Shown: positions 32,910-42,210 of the stretch, piece after piece
Numbering within the stretch: position 1 is the first letter of the stretch
Layout of the letters: each line of letters starts with the position of its first letter
Origin: an uncultured Bacteroidota bacterium
GTDB lineage: Bacteria > Bacteroidota > Bacteroidia > Bacteroidales > P3
Reading direction: 5' to 3'
Assembly: GCA_902775135.1 (NCBI GenBank)
Contig: CACYKY010000022.1
Coordinates: forward strand, 20,452 to 84,451
Length of the DNA stretch: 64,000 bases
Notes under the pieces: model-generated
Told to the model about the DNA's origin: nothing
The model's input: the letters and a program-made list of their open reading frames with translations, nothing else
Database searches by the model: none
Program-made: the position numbers and the translations under genes

Positions 32910-33596
32910 CTAGATGGTGAGTTTTTCTTGCAGGGAGGCGAGGGTTTTTTCTTCGGTGGCGATGAGCTGTTGCGTGAAGGGTGTGGCTTCATTGTCGGCC
33001 TGGTCGTCGCGGAGCTGGAAGAGGCGTCCATAGTGGAGGCCGAAGGCCTCGTACTGCGGGTTGCCGAGGGCGCAGGCGGTGGCGAAGAGGGAGGCTGTCT
33101 TGCCGTCGATGATTTTGAGGTAGGTGTCGGCGGAGAGGGGTTTGGCTGCGGCTTCGAGCTGGAGGAGTTCGGATTGGACCATGGTCTGGACGGTGCGGTT
33201 GATGCGGCGCGCGGCGTCGGCATCGTCGACTTCGTGGAGGATAGCCATCACCTGGGAGAGGAGGTAGTCGCCCGCGAGCACGGTGGCGGCGTTGCCCCAT
33301 AGGCTGTTGACGGAGGGTTGTCCGCGGCGCTGGTCGGCGCGGTCGACGACATCGTCGTGGAGGAGGGAGGCGTTGTGGAGCATCTCGACGGCGACGGCGA
33401 GGAGCAGCGTGCGGCGCGAGTTGAGGACTTGGTCGCCGAGGGTGGCGGCGGCGGCGAGGAGGAGCTGCGGGCGCAGCATCTTGCCCAGCCGCGAGGAGAT
33501 GTGGTCCTCGATGGAGTGGAGGAGGCGGCCGTCGCCGAGGGTGAGGCGGCGGAGGAATTCGGCGCGCACTTCGTCAAGCTTGGTTTTTGAAGTCAT
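32910..33596 (-). CDS. Polyprenyl synthetase, short form
   Basis: The 228-residue protein has GKMLRPQLLLAA and the first Asp-rich motif LLHDDVVDRADQRRG (DDVVD 81-85). A second acidic motif, LRDDQAD (197-201), corresponds to the usual DDxxD. Normal enzymes of this family have about 320 residues, with roughly 100 after the second motif; here only 27 follow. It is thus missing the C-terminal helices or is a divergent short class. It overlaps dapA by 23 bases. Prenyl chain length is unknown. Confidence 0.78.
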   Translation of the reverse strand: MTSKTKLDEVRAEFLRRLTLGDGRLLHSIEDHISSRLGKMLRPQLLLAAAATLGDQVLNSRRTLLLAVAVEMLHNASLLHDDVVDRADQRRGQPSVNSLWGNAATVLAGDYLLSQVMAILHEVDDADAARRINRTVQTMVQSELLQLEAAAKPLSADTYLKIIDGKTASLFATACALGNPQYEAFGLHYGRLFQLRDDQADNEATPFTQQLIATEEKTLASLQEKLTI

Positions 33597-34470
33597 TGTA
33601 GAGGGTGGAAAGTTTGTTGGCGAGGGGTTTGGAGGCTTTGACGAGGGGCAGGCGCAGGATGTTGGTGATGAGGCCTTGGGCCTCGAGGAGGGACTTGATG
33701 CCGGTGGGGTTGCCCTCGTCGAAGATGGCGTTCATGAGGGGGAGCATTTTCATGTGGAGGGGGAGTGCTTTCTTGAAGTCGCCCTTGAGGGCGAGGCGGA
33801 CCATCTGGCTCATCTCGGCGGGGAGGGCGTTGGCCATGACGGAGATGACGCCGTCGGCGCCGAGGGCTAGCATGGGGTAGGTGAGGGCGTCGTCGCCGGA
33901 GATGACGCGGAAGCCTGCGGGGCGCTGGCGGAGGATTTCCATGACCTGGTGCATGTTGCCGGAGGCCTCCTTGATGCCGATGATGTTGGGGCATTCGCGT
34001 GCGAGGGTGAGGGTGGTTTCGGCGGCGAGGTTGACGCCGGTGCGGCCGGGGACGTTGTACATGACGACGGGGACGGGTGAGGCCTCGCTGATATTGCGAT
34101 AGTGCTCGAGGAGGCCGCGCTGGTTGGGCTTGTTGTAGAAGGGGGTGACGGAGAGGATGGCGGAGATGCCGTCGAAGTTGGTGCCGGCGATGGTGTCGGT
34201 GAGGTTGAGGGTGTTGTTGCCGCCGAGGCCGAGCATGATGGGGCAGCGGCCGGCGACGGTTTCGACGATGAATTCCTGGACGGCGGCGCGTTCGGCGGTG
34301 GACATGGTGGCGGCCTCGGAGGTGGTGCCGAGGGCAACGATGTAGTCGACACCGGAGGTGATGATTTTATCGATGAGGGCTTCGAGTTTGGTGAAGTCGA
34401 CGGTTTCCTGTTGGCGGCGGAAGGGGGTGACGAGGGCCACGCCGGTGCCGGAGAAGAGAGGGGGCTTCAT
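33574..34470 (-). CDS. dapA: 4-Hydroxy-tetrahydrodipicolinate synthase
   Basis: This enzyme condenses pyruvate with aspartate semialdehyde in lysine and diaminopimelate synthesis. The Schiff-base Lys167 is in IIGIKEASG and Tyr138 in VVMYNVPGRTG. The GTTSEAATMS loop is at 48-57. The full-length 298 residues form a TIM barrel. It is followed, with overlap, by the polyprenyl synthetase gene and preceded by a repeat-filled gap and a DUF6913 gene. Confidence 0.95.
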   Translation of the reverse strand: MKPPLFSGTGVALVTPFRRQQETVDFTKLEALIDKIITSGVDYIVALGTTSEAATMSTAERAAVQEFIVETVAGRCPIMLGLGGNNTLNLTDTIAGTNFDGISAILSVTPFYNKPNQRGLLEHYRNISEASPVPVVMYNVPGRTGVNLAAETTLTLARECPNIIGIKEASGNMHQVMEILRQRPAGFRVISGDDALTYPMLALGADGVISVMANALPAEMSQMVRLALKGDFKKALPLHMKMLPLMNAIFDEGNPTGIKSLLEAQGLITNILRLPLVKASKPLANKLSTLYNDFKNQA

Positions 34471-34486
34471 TGTTTTTTTGGGTTTT

Positions 34487-34633
34487 AAGTTTTAAGTTTT
34501 GAGTTTGAGTTTTTTTTTTTGGAGGGAGTGAGAGGGAGTGAGAGGGAGTGAGAGGACAAATGCTTTAGTGGTTTTAAGTTTTGAGTTTTAAGTTTTAAGT
34601 TTTGAGTTTTAAGTTTTAAGTTTTAAGTGATTC
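34487..34633. repeat. Repeat-filled spacer upstream of dapA
   Basis: A gttttaa/gttttga heptamer array at 34487-34514 is followed by a 10-bp gagagggagt array ending acaaatgc (34521-34563). A second run of the heptamer then spans 34571-34627. Confidence 0.88.
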
Positions 34634-34681
34634 GTGATTGGGTTTGATCGGTTGGCGTTAAGGTTGGCGTTAAGGGTTAGT

Positions 34682-35221
34682 TCATTTTTGGATCATTCCA
34701 AGGTATTCGATGACGTTGTTGAAGAAGTTCTTGAGTTCGACGCGACCGTCGCCGCGGATGATGAGGTCGAAGATCTCGGTGGGGTCCTCGGCGGGGGTGG
34801 CGTAGACGACCTTGAGGCTGGCGGGGGTGCGGAGGGCGAGGTACTGGGAGAAGAAGTTTTCCTCGCCGATGGTGTCGATGAGTAGGTCGTAGGAGATGGA
34901 GGCGAAGTCCTGGATGGAGTTCCAGGAGGGGAGCCCCCAGAAGTTGAGGTCGGTCTTGGAGCGGCAGATGGTGGTGGCCTGATGGGTGACGACGAAGTTG
35001 ATGTCTTGTTCCTGGATGGCGATGATGTGGACCTTCTTGCCCTGGTTTTCCATGACCTTGGCGAAGTGGTTGAGGATGTTCCAGTTCTGCTCGTTGTCGA
35101 GACGGCAGATGACACCTATGGTTTTGATTTCCTGGATGTTTTCGATGCGCTTGTCGCGAGGGGCGGCCTTGAGGTCGCGGATGATCTGTTTGCGTCTAAA
35201 GTTTTTGATGAATTCCAGCAT
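34682..35221 (-). CDS. DUF6913 protein
   Basis: The 179-residue protein reads as a Rossmann-like alpha/beta fold (KTIGVICRLDNEQNWN, then YDLLIDTIGEENF and TEIFDLIIRGDGRVELKNF). It matches the Bacteroidota-specific family often placed beside dapA, as here. No catalytic residues can be named. It lies between dapA and rnhB, with all three on the minus strand, and is separated from dapA by the repeat spacer. Confidence 0.75.
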   Translation of the reverse strand: MLEFIKNFRRKQIIRDLKAAPRDKRIENIQEIKTIGVICRLDNEQNWNILNHFAKVMENQGKKVHIIAIQEQDINFVVTHQATTICRSKTDLNFWGLPSWNSIQDFASISYDLLIDTIGEENFFSQYLALRTPASLKVVYATPAEDPTEIFDLIIRGDGRVELKNFFNNVIEYLGMIQK

Positions 35222-35247
35222 ATATTATGGTTTTTGGTTTCAATTGT

Positions 35248-35895
35248 TTACGGTTCGAAAAGAGTGTGTTGGCGGTAGAGGGAGAAGGAGCGGCGGTGGA
35301 GGGGCGAGGGGCCGTGCTGCTCGATGGCGCGGTAGTGGTCGGCGGTGGGGTAGCCCTTGTTGTGGTCCCATCCGTACTGGGGGTATTGGGAGTGGAGGCG
35401 GAGCATGATGGCGTCGCGGTAGGTTTTGGCAAGGACGCTGGCGGCAGCTATGGGCATGTATTTGGCGTCGCCCTTGACGACACATTGGTAGGGGAGGGAG
35501 GTCTCGTTGTAGAAGCGGTTGCCGTCGACGATGAGGAACTGTGGCTTGCAGGAGCCGAGGGCGGTGCCGCCGGAGGTCACCTGGGGGCTGGGGATGCCGA
35601 GGAGGGCGTTGGCGGCGAGGCACATGGCGTGGGTGGAGGCGTGGAGGATGTTGAGGCGGTCGATCTCTTCGGCATCGACGACGGCGACGGCCCAAGCGAG
35701 GGCCTGCTGTTCGATCTCGGGACGGAGGAGGTTGCGCTGCCGCTCGGAGAGCTGCTTGGAGTCGTTGAGGAGGGGGTTGGCATAGTCGGAGGGGAGCACG
35801 ACGGCGGCGGCGACAACGGGCCCTGCCAGGGGTCCGCGCCCGGCTTCGTCGCATCCGGCTTCGATGCGTCCTTGTATGATGTGGTGCTCTAGCAT
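35248..35895 (-). CDS. rnhB: Ribonuclease HII
   Basis: This enzyme removes RNA from RNA-DNA hybrids. The 215-residue protein has the first catalytic pair in CDEAGRGPLAGPV (Asp16, Glu17), and DSKQLSERQR. The C-terminal motif AAASVLAKTYRD carries the other acidic residue. The start ATG at 35895 overlaps the DUF6427 gene by seven bases. Confidence 0.94.
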   Translation of the reverse strand: MLEHHIIQGRIEAGCDEAGRGPLAGPVVAAAVVLPSDYANPLLNDSKQLSERQRNLLRPEIEQQALAWAVAVVDAEEIDRLNILHASTHAMCLAANALLGIPSPQVTSGGTALGSCKPQFLIVDGNRFYNETSLPYQCVVKGDAKYMPIAAASVLAKTYRDAIMLRLHSQYPQYGWDHNKGYPTADHYRAIEQHGPSPLHRRSFSLYRQHTLFEP

Positions 35896-36878
35896 AGTAC
35901 GGCGGCAAGGATGATGAGGATGAGCAAGAGGTCGTAGAGGCGGCTGCGCCATGAGGTGCGGCGGTTGGCCAGGGTGGCACGCGGCATGAGGCCGAGTCGA
36001 TGGGTGACGCAGAGCGAGAAGGGAACGGCGAGGAACTGCAGGCGGACGGGGAAGAGCTGGCCGAGCGGGAGCATGGCAACGGCTGCCAGGGTGATGAGCA
36101 TCAGGGTGGTGGCGTTCTTTTGCCAAACAATGGTTTTCTCGCCTATGTGGCGCCAAACGATGAAGAGGCTGACGGCAAAAACCATCAGCAGGAATGCGTT
36201 GGCAATGGCCTGGAGGGGGGAGAAGTCGCCGACAGAGATGCTGATGGAGGTGAAGTCGAGGGCGATGGCGTTGAAGCTGGCGACGAGGCCGCCGGTGAAG
36301 AGCAGGATGCACCACAGCAGCAGGTAGGGGGCCAGCAGGCCCAGGAGGAAGACCATCCAGTCGCGCCAGCTGTAGAGCCGGTAGTTGATGGCGATGAGCA
36401 GATAGGCCACGATGAGTGTCAGGGAGGGGAGGTAGACCATGGAGGCGATGCCGATGAGGGTGGCGGCGCCGAAGATCTTGTCGGACGAGACGGTGAGCAG
36501 GCTGCTGCGCAGCAGCAGGAGGTTCACCACAGAGATGGTGATGAGGGATGCGATGAGCATCGGCGAGAGGGTGGTCTCGCAGGCGCTGGCGGCAACGACG
36601 AAGAGCAGGGTGGGGAGCAGACTGTTCTGCGAGGCGAGGCCCACATGGGTGAGCATGAGGTTGAGCCAGTAGCCGCAGAGGAGGGTCAGCAACATGGCAA
36701 TGGCCACACAGAGCGTGGGGGAGAGGGCGAGGCTGCAGAGGAGACCGTAGAGCGGAGCGAAATGGCTCGCAGGCTCCATGGGTTGCGGGTCGGCAAAGGC
36801 TCCCGACCACAGCAGGACGGTAGCGACAATGATGACCACTACCTGGAAGACGGTGTTTCTCTCGAACAGCTTCAGCAT
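35889..36878 (-). CDS. DUF6427 membrane protein
   Basis: The 329-residue protein has about nine or ten hydrophobic segments and the N-terminus MLKLFERNTVFQVV. It fits the Bacteroidota DUF6427 family. A transport or envelope role is possible, but nothing in the sequence shows it. It is translationally coupled to rnhB. Confidence 0.78.
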   Translation of the reverse strand: MLKLFERNTVFQVVVIIVATVLLWSGAFADPQPMEPASHFAPLYGLLCSLALSPTLCVAIAMLLTLLCGYWLNLMLTHVGLASQNSLLPTLLFVVAASACETTLSPMLIASLITISVVNLLLLRSSLLTVSSDKIFGAATLIGIASMVYLPSLTLIVAYLLIAINYRLYSWRDWMVFLLGLLAPYLLLWCILLFTGGLVASFNAIALDFTSISISVGDFSPLQAIANAFLLMVFAVSLFIVWRHIGEKTIVWQKNATTLMLITLAAVAMLPLGQLFPVRLQFLAVPFSLCVTHRLGLMPRATLANRRTSWRSRLYDLLLILIILAAVLC

Positions 36879-36899
36879 GAGGGGGGTAGGCTAGGGGGG

Positions 36900-39032
36900 T
36901 TAGCGGACGATGAGTTTCTCGCAGCGGCTGCCCACTCGCAGGATGTACACCCCGCGCGACCAGCCGTCGATATTGATGGTGGTTTGTTGCGAGACAGGAG
37001 TCTGCATGACGAGACGACCGTCGACGGTGTACACTTTCAGGGTCTGCTGTTCGCCGCAGAGGGTTTTCACCGTGACGACGGTGCTGGCGGGGTTGGGGTA
37101 CACTTTGAGGGGTGTGCGGAGGTCCTCAACCTGGTTGATGCTGACCATGCTGAGGGCTTTGTTGACGGCCTTGAGGGCGTCGGCCTTGCCCCATCCCCAG
37201 CGGTAATCCATGCTGTCGTTTTCCACCAGGGGGCCGGTCTTCTCATCGTTGCGGGCGGTGGTGAAGAGGATGTCGCGTATCTGGTCGACGGTGAGTTGGG
37301 GGTTGGCCTGCAGAAGCAAAGCCACAATGCCCGTAACGGCGGGGCCCGACATGGAGGTGCCGCTCATCTGTGCCCAGAAGTAGCGCTGTCCGAGGATGCT
37401 TTGCACCATGCTGGGGGTGTGGGAGTCGTCGGTCCATGCGCTGATGGAGGAGACAACGTTGACGCCGGGGGCGGAGATTTCGGGTTTCATCACCCCGTTG
37501 ATCAGGGGGCCGCTGCTGCTGAAGTCGGCGAGGTTGCCAAGGATGACTTCCCCGTCGGATTGGAGTCGGTCGCCGGCATGGGCGGCCACAGCGATGCACT
37601 TGGCGGCGCAGGCGGGTTCGCTGACGCCATAGAGGGCGTCGCCGCCGGTGAATCCGGGGTGCTGGGCAACACCGAAGGTGCAGCCCTCATTGCCGGCATG
37701 GTTGTCCTTGTCGGCAAGGTTCCAGGCGTGGACGGTGCCACTGGTGGCGGTGATGTAGAGGTGGGTCTCCATGAGGGTCTTGCGGACATCGAGCTGGATG
37801 TGGGGACGGTGGTTGAAGATGTTGCTGTGCTCTATCATGATGCGGTAGGCCACGCGCTGGTCGCCGCATTGGAGGGTGTCGTAGATGGCGGTGTCGCCGT
37901 CGGAGGTGCTATACATGGGGCTGTACCAGAAGGTGCTGTCGTTCTTCCAGATGCGGAAGCCAGCGGTGAAGTCGTGTCCCTCCTCGCCCCACATGATGAG
38001 CACCTGTCCCGACTCGCTGATGCTGTATATCTGGCTGGCGCGGACAACCACGGTGCGCAGCGTGTCGACGGTGTCGTTGCTGAAGTTGCGGCTTATGTGG
38101 AAGGGGATGGTCTCGCGGCCGTTGTTGCCGCCGCTGGTGACGAACACCGTGCCGGCGTCCGACCATGCGTTGATGGCTTGGCTGAGGAGCGAGGTGCCGT
38201 CGATGGTGCTGAAGGAGTACATGCCCCAGCTGCTGTTGATGACCAATCGGCGCGAGCTGTCCTGTGCCACCTGGCGCATCCATTCCACACCGTCCATCCA
38301 TGCTGCCTCGCCGAGGCCGAAGGAGCAGAAGAGCAGGTGGGCGTCGGGGGCCTGGCCGATGTTCTTGCCGTTGTATCCGCGGCCGGCGCAGATGCCGGCC
38401 ACGTGGGTGCCGTGGGTGCCGTAGCCGTAGAGGTTCGACGTGTCGCCCTTGGCGGCGAAGAGGTCACCATGGCCGCTGATGAGGGTGCCGTAGTCGAAGC
38501 CCTCAGGGGCAGGACCTGCCAGACGGAAATGGTCCCATGCCATATCCAGGCGGAAGTTGTCGCGGGTCATGTGGTTGTAGTTGGGGTGCGTATAGTCGAA
38601 GCCCCAGTCGGTGATGCCGATGTAGACATTCTTGCCGGTGAAGGTGGTGTCCGAGGCCCACTCCAGGCCGAAGCCGTTCTGCACGCTGTCCGTGCGGGTG
38701 TCGAAGCGCGTACGGTCGCACTCCTGCTGGGCAATCTTGTGCGAGATGCTGTACTGCAGCACCTGCTTGTTGCTCTCCAGCAGGGGCAGGGCCTCCACGG
38801 GGACGCGCATGGTCACTATCTGTCCCGCTTGGGCGCCAAAGGTGATGCCAGCCTTCTCGAACACGCTGCGGTCGAACCCGGGAACCATTTTCGCCAGCAT
38901 GCTGATGCTGGTGGCACCGCTGGCAATCTCTTCGGCCACGAGGGTCTTCGTATCTATGGCACACTTCTTCTCTTGCGCCTGCGCACCTATTAAGATGCTC
39001 ATTGTTAAGAGGGTAAACAGTATCTTCTTCAT
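36900..39032 (-). CDS. Secreted S8 (subtilisin-like) protease with T9SS sorting domain
   Basis: The 710-residue protein has a signal peptide (to about residue 20) and a pro-region. The subtilisin triad is complete: Asp142 in IGITDWGFDYTHPN, His207 in GTHGTHVAG and Ser560 in SGTSMSGPAVTG. An insert of about 200 residues lies between the His and Ser parts. The last 80 residues (LKVYPNPASTVVTVK, then SRGVYILRVG) form a type-A T9SS sorting domain. It should be exported and cell-bound, degrading proteins outside. The start is ATG 39032, after a promoter at 39057. Confidence 0.93.
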   Translation of the reverse strand: MKKILFTLLTMSILIGAQAQEKKCAIDTKTLVAEEIASGATSISMLAKMVPGFDRSVFEKAGITFGAQAGQIVTMRVPVEALPLLESNKQVLQYSISHKIAQQECDRTRFDTRTDSVQNGFGLEWASDTTFTGKNVYIGITDWGFDYTHPNYNHMTRDNFRLDMAWDHFRLAGPAPEGFDYGTLISGHGDLFAAKGDTSNLYGYGTHGTHVAGICAGRGYNGKNIGQAPDAHLLFCSFGLGEAAWMDGVEWMRQVAQDSSRRLVINSSWGMYSFSTIDGTSLLSQAINAWSDAGTVFVTSGGNNGRETIPFHISRNFSNDTVDTLRTVVVRASQIYSISESGQVLIMWGEEGHDFTAGFRIWKNDSTFWYSPMYSTSDGDTAIYDTLQCGDQRVAYRIMIEHSNIFNHRPHIQLDVRKTLMETHLYITATSGTVHAWNLADKDNHAGNEGCTFGVAQHPGFTGGDALYGVSEPACAAKCIAVAAHAGDRLQSDGEVILGNLADFSSSGPLINGVMKPEISAPGVNVVSSISAWTDDSHTPSMVQSILGQRYFWAQMSGTSMSGPAVTGIVALLLQANPQLTVDQIRDILFTTARNDEKTGPLVENDSMDYRWGWGKADALKAVNKALSMVSINQVEDLRTPLKVYPNPASTVVTVKTLCGEQQTLKVYTVDGRLVMQTPVSQQTTINIDGWSRGVYILRVGSRCEKLIVR

Positions 39033-39056
39033 TGTAGTGGATATATATATTAAATG

Positions 39057-39064
39057 CAAAAATA
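39057..39064 (-). promoter_or_regulatory. -7 promoter box for the S8 protease
   Basis: TATTTTTG (then ca) on the minus strand, 24 bp before the ATG at 39032. It lies just after the terminator of korB. Confidence 0.65.
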
Positions 39065-39092
39065 CAAAAAATGAGCGAACTGACAAAATTTT

Positions 39093-39131
39093 TTAACAAA
39101 AAAAACAGGGCCCGGAAAGCTCCGGGCCCTG
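39093..39131 (-). terminator. Rho-independent terminator after korB
   Basis: An 11-bp perfect stem (39106-39116 with 39121-39131) has a 4-nt loop. On the minus strand it is followed by a run of eight Ts, ending transcription of the korAB operon. Confidence 0.92.
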
Positions 39132-39179
39132 CCGTTCGGTTGAGAATCTTTTTCTTCAATTCTCATTTTTCAATTTGCA

Positions 39180-40208
39180 TCACACCTCCCAGGTGTCGCC
39201 GCTGTTGAGCAGGTCGTCCATGCATTTGTATTTGCCAACGTTCATCTGCTCTTCCATCTGCTCCTCGTAGAGCTGGGTGTAGCTGACTTTCTTCACGTTG
39301 CGGATAACGCCGAGGGCCACGGGCAGGTCGCCGCCCATGTGGGCCAGCATCATGTGGATGCCGGTGTCCTCGGTGGTCTCGTCGTGCACCATGATGTCGT
39401 CGATGGTGATGCCGTTCTCGCCGAGGGTGACAACCTCCAGCTGGCGGCCGTTGAAGCGCAGACCTTTTTCCTTGTTCTTGCCGAAGAGCATGGGTTTGCC
39501 GTGCTCCAGCACGATGGTGCGGTCGTCGCGGACAGCGCGGTCGGTGATGGCGGCGTGGGTCTTGTCGTTGAAGATGACGCAGTTCTGCAGCACTTCCACC
39601 ACCGAGCAGCCGTCGTGTTTGGCGGCGCGGGTCATGCACTCGGTCGAGAGGTTGGGCACGCAGTCAAGCGTACGGGCAAAGAAGGTGCCCTGGGCGCCCA
39701 TCACCAGCTCGCCGGGGTTGAAGGGGTAGTCGATGGTGCCGTAGGGCGAGGTCTTGGTCACCTGGCCAAACTTCGTCGTGGGGCTGTACTGGCCCTTCGT
39801 CAAACCGTAGATCTCGTTGTTGAAGATGGTGATGTTCAGGTCCTGGTTGCGGCGCACAGCGTGGATCAGGTGGTTGCCGCCGATGGCCATGGAGTCGCCG
39901 TCGCCCATGTTCACCCACACACTCAGTTCGGGGTTGGCCAGCTTCACGCCCGTGGCAATGGCGCAGGCACGACCGTGGATGCTGTGGAAACCATAGGTGT
40001 CCACATAGTAGGGGATACGGCTCGAGCAGCCGATACCGCTCACCATGCAAACGTTCTCTTTCTTATAACCCGTCTTGGGGAAGGTGGCCAGCAGGGCCGC
40101 CAGGATGGCGTGGTCGCCGCAACCCGGGCACCACTTCACCATCTGGTCGCTCTGGAAATCAGCCTTTGTATATTCGCGATCCGCTTTGGGAACAAAATGT
40201 TTTTCCAT
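39180..40208 (-). CDS. korB: 2-Oxoacid:ferredoxin oxidoreductase, beta subunit
   Basis: This is the thiamine-diphosphate subunit of the enzyme that decarboxylates a 2-oxoacid (probably 2-oxoglutarate) to acyl-CoA and reduces ferredoxin. WCPGCGDHAILAAL and GIGCSSR, then the TPP site NMGDGDSMAIGGNH, are all seen in 342 residues. No ferredoxin domain is fused. It follows the alpha subunit after 51 bp that hold a small tagt-ctgac repeat. Substrate choice is by family resemblance. Confidence 0.9.
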   Translation of the reverse strand: MEKHFVPKADREYTKADFQSDQMVKWCPGCGDHAILAALLATFPKTGYKKENVCMVSGIGCSSRIPYYVDTYGFHSIHGRACAIATGVKLANPELSVWVNMGDGDSMAIGGNHLIHAVRRNQDLNITIFNNEIYGLTKGQYSPTTKFGQVTKTSPYGTIDYPFNPGELVMGAQGTFFARTLDCVPNLSTECMTRAAKHDGCSVVEVLQNCVIFNDKTHAAITDRAVRDDRTIVLEHGKPMLFGKNKEKGLRFNGRQLEVVTLGENGITIDDIMVHDETTEDTGIHMMLAHMGGDLPVALGVIRNVKKVSYTQLYEEQMEEQMNVGKYKCMDDLLNSGDTWEV

Positions 40209-40222
40209 TTTTTTATTATTTA

Positions 40223-40258
40223 TGTCCGACTAGTTTGACTAGTCTGACTAGTCCGACA
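40223..40258. repeat. Short tandem word between korA and korB
   Basis: Three to four copies of a 9-bp gactagtyt/c word (gtccgactag, tttgactag, tctgactag, tccgac). Confidence 0.8.
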
Positions 40259-40259
40259 A

Positions 40260-42104
40260 TTATTTGTTTTCAAGGAGTCTGTTAAACTCAGCTTTCAGCT
40301 CGCCAACCTCGAAGGGCAGGCCCATCACCTTGTTGTACTGGGTCATGGTGCACTCGGGGAACTGGGTGCGGAGGTAGCCGCAGAACTGGCCGTTGTTGAG
40401 CTCGCAGACGACAATCTTCTTGTACTTGCGCAGGATGTCGCCGGTGTTCTTCGGCAGCGGGCAGATGTAGTTGAAGTGCGTGTAGGCCACCTTCTTGCCT
40501 TCGGCGTTCATCTCCTCGACGGCGAGGGTCAGCGCACCGGCGGTGCCGCCCCAACCCACCACGAGCAGGTCGGCGTCGGGGTTGCCCTTCACCTCCTGGT
40601 CGGGGATGTAGTTGGCCACGCGGTTCACCTTCTCCTGACGGTTCTTGGTCATGAGGGCGTGGTTCTCGGGATCGGTGCTCAGGGGGCCGTCGGGACATTT
40701 CTCGAGGCCGCCAACGCGGTGGCTCAATCCGGCCATGCCGGGCAGGGCCCACTCGCGGGCATATTTCTCTTCGTCGCGGCGGAAGGGACGGTAGTTGGGG
40801 TCGTTCTCCTTGGCCAGACGCGGCTTGATCTCGGGCATGTCCTTCATGCTCGGGATGCGGAACAGCTGGCTGCCGTTGCCCAGATAGCCGTCGGTGAGCA
40901 GGATGACGGGGGTCATGTGCTCGAGGGCGATCTTGGCGGCGTTGAAGGCCCAGTAGAAGCAGTTGGCCGAGCTCGAGGCGGCGACAACCACCAGCGGAGC
41001 CTCACCGTTGCGGCCGTAGAGGGCCTGGTTCAGGTCGCTCTGCTCGGTCTTGGTGGGCAGGCCCGTGCTGGGGCCGCCACGCTGCACGTCGACAACCACC
41101 AGGGGCAGCTCGGTCATCACGGCCAATCCCAGGGCCTCGCTCTTCAGCGAGAGGCCGGGACCCGAAGTGGAGGTGCAAGCCAATGCACCGGCATAGCTGG
41201 CGCCGATGGCGGAGCAGACACCGGCAATCTCGTCCTCGGCCTGGAACACGCGGGCACCCAGGCTCTTGTGCTTGGCAAGTTCCACCATGACGTCGGTGGC
41301 GGGGGTGATGGGGTAGGAACCCAGGAAGAGGCGGCGGCCGCTCTTCTCACTGGCGGCAAGGAGGCCCCAGGCGGTGGCCACGTTGCCGGTGATGTTGCGG
41401 TAGCGTCCCTTCTCCATCTGGTCGGCTTTCGACACCTCGAAGATGTGCGAGTGCATCACCTCCAGCTTGTCGGCATATTCATAACCCTCGGTCAGCACGG
41501 CTTTGTTCAGCTCGATGACGGCGGGTTTCTTGGCGAATTTGCGCTCCAGATAGGCAAAGGTGTGGTCGAGGGTCTTATGGGTGGAATAGAAGATGATGCC
41601 GAGGGCGAACATGTTGCGGCTCTTGTCGGCGGTCTTCTTGTCCACACCCTTCTCTTCGCCAATCTTCTCGGTGAACGAGGTGATGGGGGCCTTGATGATG
41701 GTGTAGGCACGCTCCAGCTCGTCGCTGAAGGGGTTCTCCTTGTATCCGGCCTTCTCCATGGCTTCGTCGGTGAAGGTGTCGATGTCCACAATGACGGTGG
41801 CACCCTTCTTGGCCCATTTCAGCTGCGATTTGAAGGCAGCGGGGTTCATGGCAACGAGGATGTCGCACTTGTCGCCGCTCGAGTAAATGTGGTTGCCCAC
41901 ATGCACCTGGTAGCCGCTCACACCAGCGATGGTGTTGTGCGGGGCACGGATTTCAGCAGGGTAATCGGGGAACGTGGCGATGTCGTTGCCCGTCAGGGCC
42001 GATGCGTCCGAGAACAGCGTACCGCTGAGCTGCATGCCGTCTCCCGAGTCGCCAGCAAATCGGACCACAAGGTCCTCTTTATTAACTATCTGATTTTGTG
42101 ACAT
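40260..42104 (-). CDS. korA: 2-Oxoacid:acceptor oxidoreductase, fused gamma-alpha subunit
   Basis: The 614-residue protein joins a gamma domain (residues about 10-190; FAGDSGDGMQLSGTLFS) to an alpha pyrimidine-binding domain (from about 245: ITPATDVMVELAK, ASTSGPGLSLKSEALG-like stretch, then DVQRGGPSTGLPTK). It works with KorB in the reductive or oxidative TCA step, feeding or draining succinyl-CoA. A -7 box lies 44 bp upstream. The KorA-type gamma-alpha fusion favours 2-oxoglutarate over pyruvate as substrate. Confidence 0.92.
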   Translation of the reverse strand: MSQNQIVNKEDLVVRFAGDSGDGMQLSGTLFSDASALTGNDIATFPDYPAEIRAPHNTIAGVSGYQVHVGNHIYSSGDKCDILVAMNPAAFKSQLKWAKKGATVIVDIDTFTDEAMEKAGYKENPFSDELERAYTIIKAPITSFTEKIGEEKGVDKKTADKSRNMFALGIIFYSTHKTLDHTFAYLERKFAKKPAVIELNKAVLTEGYEYADKLEVMHSHIFEVSKADQMEKGRYRNITGNVATAWGLLAASEKSGRRLFLGSYPITPATDVMVELAKHKSLGARVFQAEDEIAGVCSAIGASYAGALACTSTSGPGLSLKSEALGLAVMTELPLVVVDVQRGGPSTGLPTKTEQSDLNQALYGRNGEAPLVVVAASSSANCFYWAFNAAKIALEHMTPVILLTDGYLGNGSQLFRIPSMKDMPEIKPRLAKENDPNYRPFRRDEEKYAREWALPGMAGLSHRVGGLEKCPDGPLSTDPENHALMTKNRQEKVNRVANYIPDQEVKGNPDADLLVVGWGGTAGALTLAVEEMNAEGKKVAYTHFNYICPLPKNTGDILRKYKKIVVCELNNGQFCGYLRTQFPECTMTQYNKVMGLPFEVGELKAEFNRLLENK

Positions 42105-42147
42105 GTTATAATATTTATTATACTTTAATTTTTAAGTTTTGAAAATG

Positions 42148-42155
42148 CAAATATA
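42148..42155 (-). promoter_or_regulatory. -7 promoter box for korAB
   Basis: TATATTTG (then ca) on the minus strand, 44 bp before the ATG at 42104. Confidence 0.65.
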
Positions 42156-42210
42156 CAAAATAAAAACAACTTCGCAAAAAATATTTATCAACCGCACCGC
42201 TTTTTCCTCC

